Assembly (NCBI RefSeq): GCF_017357385.1
Contig: NZ_CP071636.1
Coordinates: 212,670 to 276,669, forward strand
DNA length: 64,000 nt
Origin: Rhizobium sp. NZLR1
Lineage (GTDB): Bacteria; Pseudomonadota; Alphaproteobacteria; Rhizobiales; Rhizobiaceae
Reading direction: 5' to 3'
Shown here: positions 62,015 through 64,000 of the stretch, piece by piece
How the letters are laid out: the number at the start of each line of letters is the position of its first letter
Numbering within the stretch: position 1 is the first letter of the stretch
Position numbers and translations under genes: made by a program
The notes under the pieces: model-generated
Seen by the model: only the letters and a program-made list of their open reading frames with translations
Database searches by the model: none
Told to the model about the DNA's origin: nothing

Positions 62015-62278
62015 TTAGTCGCGCTCGACGAATTTGTTGAATCGGCTGATCATCCCGTCCTTGGTCTTGTCCTGGTAGAGAAAAGCCAGCTTGTTCTGGT
62101 CGAAGATCTTGAAGAATTCATCCCAACCGATCCCGTCGAATTCCTCTTCTTTTTCTCCGAAATCGATGCGCAGCACGCCGCCTTTACCGCCGGCGCGGAT
62201 AACCGCCGGCTTACCGTCCCTTTTCTCCGCCCATTTCTGGATCGCCTTGTGGTCCGTCGTCGTCTCGGAACTGCTCAT
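62015..62278 (-). CDS. Small conserved hypothetical protein, 87 aa
   Basis: ATG at 62278 follows GGAGGCAGC. The protein ([70 protein letters not shown]) belongs to a widespread family of about 90 residues that is sometimes mislabelled 1,4-alpha-glucan branching enzyme; no such activity is supported by its length. Its real function is unknown. No signal peptide. Confidence 0.82.
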   Translation of the reverse strand: MSSSETTTDHKAIQKWAEKRDGKPAVIRAGGKGGVLRIDFGEKEEEFDGIGWDEFFKIFDQNKLAFLYQDKTKDGMISRFNKFVERD

Positions 62279-62326
62279 TGCTGCCTCCATCTGTTGTTTT
62301 GTATTCGGCATATGATCGTCGGGTCG

Positions 62327-62608
62327 TCACAGCAGCGGTTGCCTTTGCTTCCAGTCGCGATATGGCGCGAGCAGTTCGCCGGGATAGCGCCGCTCGATCT
62401 CGCTTTCGGTCAAAACAATCCGGGGAAGGATCTCTTGCGCCGCATCGTCCCCGGCAGCTTCGCTGGCGCTTTCCAGCTCGCTCATGGTCATAAACACCTG
62501 GTCGTCGGTCATCACCTCAAGGCGGGAGGCAAGGTCGCCGACCGGTTCGTTGATGAGTGGGTTCGTGGACACTGACGCCTCATCGGAACGGAATTTCCTA
62601 GTTTGCAT
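62327..62608 (-). CDS. Small hypothetical protein with EcfG-like promoter candidate
   Basis: This is 93 residues, acidic: LINEPVGDLASRLEVMTDDQ, MTMSELESASEAAGDDAAQE and IERRYPGELLAPYRDWKQRQ. No membrane segment or signal. I do not recognise the family. A GGAAC-N16-AGTT element lies 11 bases before the ATG at 62608, which is very close; an internal start (for example the ATG at 62512) or a short leader would be needed. It ends 49 bases before the 87-residue gene on the same strand. Confidence 0.65.
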   Translation of the reverse strand: MQTRKFRSDEASVSTNPLINEPVGDLASRLEVMTDDQVFMTMSELESASEAAGDDAAQEILPRIVLTESEIERRYPGELLAPYRDWKQRQPLL

Positions 62609-62618
62609 AGGCCTGTCG

Positions 62619-62643
62619 AACTTCGCTCTTCACACTAAGTTCC
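62619..62643 (-). promoter_or_regulatory. EcfG-type promoter candidate (GGAAC-N16-AGTT)
   Basis: On the minus strand GGAAC (62639-62643), 16 bases, AGTT (62619-62622). One base differs from consensus. It points toward the two small genes at 62608 and 62278. Confidence 0.45.
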
Positions 62644-62754
62644 CCACATGGACCGAGCAGCGCATCGGAATGACGAGGCTCTCCCGTTGTTTCCATTCTT
62701 CTGCCCGGCCGAGAAGCTTGCCCCTAGCCACAACGCCGACAGTGGAGCTGATCC

Positions 62755-63750
62755 ATGGATATGACGCAAATCCGAGACCGCATGGTGGAGCACCAGCTGA
62801 CGCGTCGCGGCATTCGCGATCGAAGCGTCACCGAGGCGATGCGCACGGTGCCGCGCGAAAAATTCGTTGCTCCAGGTTTCGAGGAATTCGCCTATGAGGA
62901 TGCGCCGCTGTCGATCGGCGAGGGCCAGACGATTTCGCAGCCCTTCATCGTGGCACTGATGCTCGAAAAGGCCAGTCTGGATGCCGGCGACAAGGTGCTC
63001 GAGGTCGGAACGGGCTCCGGCTACGCTTCAGCCCTCATGAGCCGAATAGCAAGGCAGGTCTATTCCATCGAGCGCCATGAAAGGCTGGCGCTTCTGGCCA
63101 GGGAACGGTTCGAACAGCTCGGATACCACAATATTGACGTTCGCGTCGGTGATGGCAGCAAGGGCTGGCCGGAAGCCGCCCCATTCGATGCCATTATCGT
63201 TTCTGCGGCAGCACCCGAGGTGCCGTCCGCCTTGAAGGAGCAGTTGGACCTCGGAGGGCGGCTTATCATCCCGGTCGGCCGCAGCGAAGAGCAGCGCTTG
63301 AGACGCATCATGCGCACCGGGGCCGCCCAGTTCGAGGAGGAAGATCTCGGCGGGGTGGTCTTCGTTCCCCTGATCGGCGAAGACGCCTGGACTGCTGCAC
63401 ATCCGAGGTACACGGCGACGGTCCCGGTATCGCCGGGAACTCTTGCGTCCGGCCCCGGTTCTCTGCGAAACGCACAGGGAGAGGGCATGGGAGAGATAAG
63501 CAAATCGCCGGCGCTACCCGAAGGCATGCTCGACCATACCGAGTTCCAGCAACGATTCTGGGCAGTTCAACGTATTTCGTGGATCGTGTTCACGCTTCTT
63601 CTGGTGATCTGCTTGCTGCTTTACTTGGAACAGGCGGCCCTCGGGACGATTTCAACAAGCAATATCACTCGGACAAGGAAGCCGCCGCCCACGAAGACGC
63701 CGCCGATCTCTTCAAGCGCTAATGCGACGAAGGGGACAATCCCAAGCTGA
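62755..63750 (+). CDS. pcm: Protein-L-isoaspartate O-methyltransferase with abnormal C-terminal extension
   Basis: The first 213 residues are a complete Pcm: MVEHQLTRRGIRDRSVTEAMRTVPREKFVAP, IGEGQTISQPFIVALM, and the SAM motif VLEVGTGSGYASALMS; it repairs isoaspartyl residues in damaged proteins using SAM. The usual stop near residue 215 is absent. The frame runs through a linker into EGMLDHTEFQQRFWAVQRIS and a membrane helix (WIVFTLLLVICLLLYL, about residue 280), then a low-quality tail. A second start with GGGAGAGGGC at 63487 suggests the membrane segment once belonged to a separate gene. Total 331 residues. Confidence 0.85.
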   Translation: MDMTQIRDRMVEHQLTRRGIRDRSVTEAMRTVPREKFVAPGFEEFAYEDAPLSIGEGQTISQPFIVALMLEKASLDAGDKVLEVGTGSGYASALMSRIARQVYSIERHERLALLARERFEQLGYHNIDVRVGDGSKGWPEAAPFDAIIVSAAAPEVPSALKEQLDLGGRLIIPVGRSEEQRLRRIMRTGAAQFEEEDLGGVVFVPLIGEDAWTAAHPRYTATVPVSPGTLASGPGSLRNAQGEGMGEISKSPALPEGMLDHTEFQQRFWAVQRISWIVFTLLLVICLLLYLEQAALGTISTSNITRTRKPPPTKTPPISSSANATKGTIPS

Positions 63751-63776
63751 AGGCATGGGCCGCAAGCACACCTGGA
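63645..63776 (+). pseudogene. DUF4142-type exported protein remnant
   Basis: Reading frame from 63645: DDFNKQYHSDKEAAAHEDAADLFKR, an in-frame TAA at 63720, then CDEGDNPKLKAWAAST. This order (aromatic-Lys-Gln, Ala-His-Glu, LFKRY-x-GDN-LKAWA) is the conserved part of DUF4142 proteins, which normally continue with a TLP-HL motif. No signal peptide or start is left. It overlaps the pcm extension in another frame. Confidence 0.6.
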
Positions 63777-63908
63777 TGGGGAATGATCAAATGCCGTAGA
63801 AACGACGAGGCCGACGACGCACTGCCCCTCCCACCCTGGGGCATTGCTCGAGGAAATCATCCCGGCAACGGCAAAGACCAAGGTGGAAATCGCCCATCTG
63901 CTAGATCC

Positions 63909-64000
63909 TCAGAAGGACAGGTCGAGCGCCCTGCCCTCGAACAGACGGTCGCGGGAGCCTTCGAGATGCGCCTTCATCAGCCTTTGCGCATCGTCAGCCC
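63909..64000 (-). CDS. C-terminal end of a probable GntR-family regulator, partial at right edge
   Basis: From the right edge the minus strand reads ADDAQRLMKAHLEGSRDRLF followed by EGRALDLSF and TGA (63909-63911). Helical DAxxLMxxHLxxSRDRLF is how FCD-type GntR regulators often end. Only 29 residues are in the window, so the assignment is from the tail alone. Confidence 0.5.
   Translation of the reverse strand, partial: ADDAQRLMKAHLEGSRDRLFEGRALDLSF

Noticed and set aside
62015..62278. Label 1,4-alpha-glucan branching enzyme for the 87-residue protein
   Set aside because: Branching enzymes are about 600-750 residues with GH13 motifs; none are present.

Overview
The window reads as a Rhizobiaceae replicon (Rhizobium/Agrobacterium-type alphaproteobacterium). 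Support comes from high GC with strong GGAGG sites and frequent GTG/TTG starts, a FixL/FixJ/Crp-Fnr regulatory set, HWE-type kinases, an EcfG-type sigma factor and rhizobial intergenic palindromic repeats. No rRNA, tRNA, CRISPR array, replication origin or intact insertion sequence was seen, so chromosome versus plasmid cannot be decided; the accessory content and many gene remnants would suit a large plasmid or a chromosomal island.

Layout. 0-6.3 kb: sugar uptake locus (DeoR regulator, BadF-type sugar kinase, solute-binding protein, permease cut by the left edge), then a GH4 alpha-glycosidase divergent from an AraC regulator. 6.4-14.1 kb: loosely packed accessory region with a FitAB/VapBC-type toxin-antitoxin pair, quinone oxidoreductase, frameshifted nitroreductase, two MFS transporters, a damaged Lrp gene, a possible Shedu-like fragment and a hypothetical membrane protein. 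14.4-26 kb: envelope and stress genes, namely a winged-helix/TPR protein, a CYTH phosphatase, a DUF3300-DUF2950 operon and a DUF3302-HlyD-SulP-PPK2-AI-2E operon.

26-48.4 kb: the most striking block, centred on arginine, polyamines and ions. It has two PLP decarboxylases, a PotE-type antiporter, an orphan amino-acid binding protein and a Ca2+/H+ antiporter in one tightly coupled operon behind a perfect FNR/FixK box. Next to it are a K+ channel, a CDF exporter, a second APC antiporter, the complete arginine deiminase operon arcABC, a FixLJ-like two-component pair and a Crp/Fnr regulator, plus two more members of the winged-helix/TPR family. I infer a low-oxygen and/or acid-stress arginine and proton-handling module with its own regulators.

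48.5-61.4 kb: membrane stress and signalling. There is a large MscS channel with a DUF900 lipoprotein hydrolase, an EcfG-like sigma factor, a CheB/CheR/PAS/HWE hybrid kinase, a stand-alone CheB, two single-domain response regulators and an unusual receiver-Crp fusion preceded by a perfect EcfG-type promoter. Several genes here and elsewhere have GGAAC-N16-xGTT promoter candidates, which suggests a general-stress regulon. 61.5-64 kb is decaying: an SDR remnant, two small conserved proteins, pcm fused in frame to a membrane-protein start, a DUF4142 remnant and the C-terminal end of a probable GntR regulator at the right edge.
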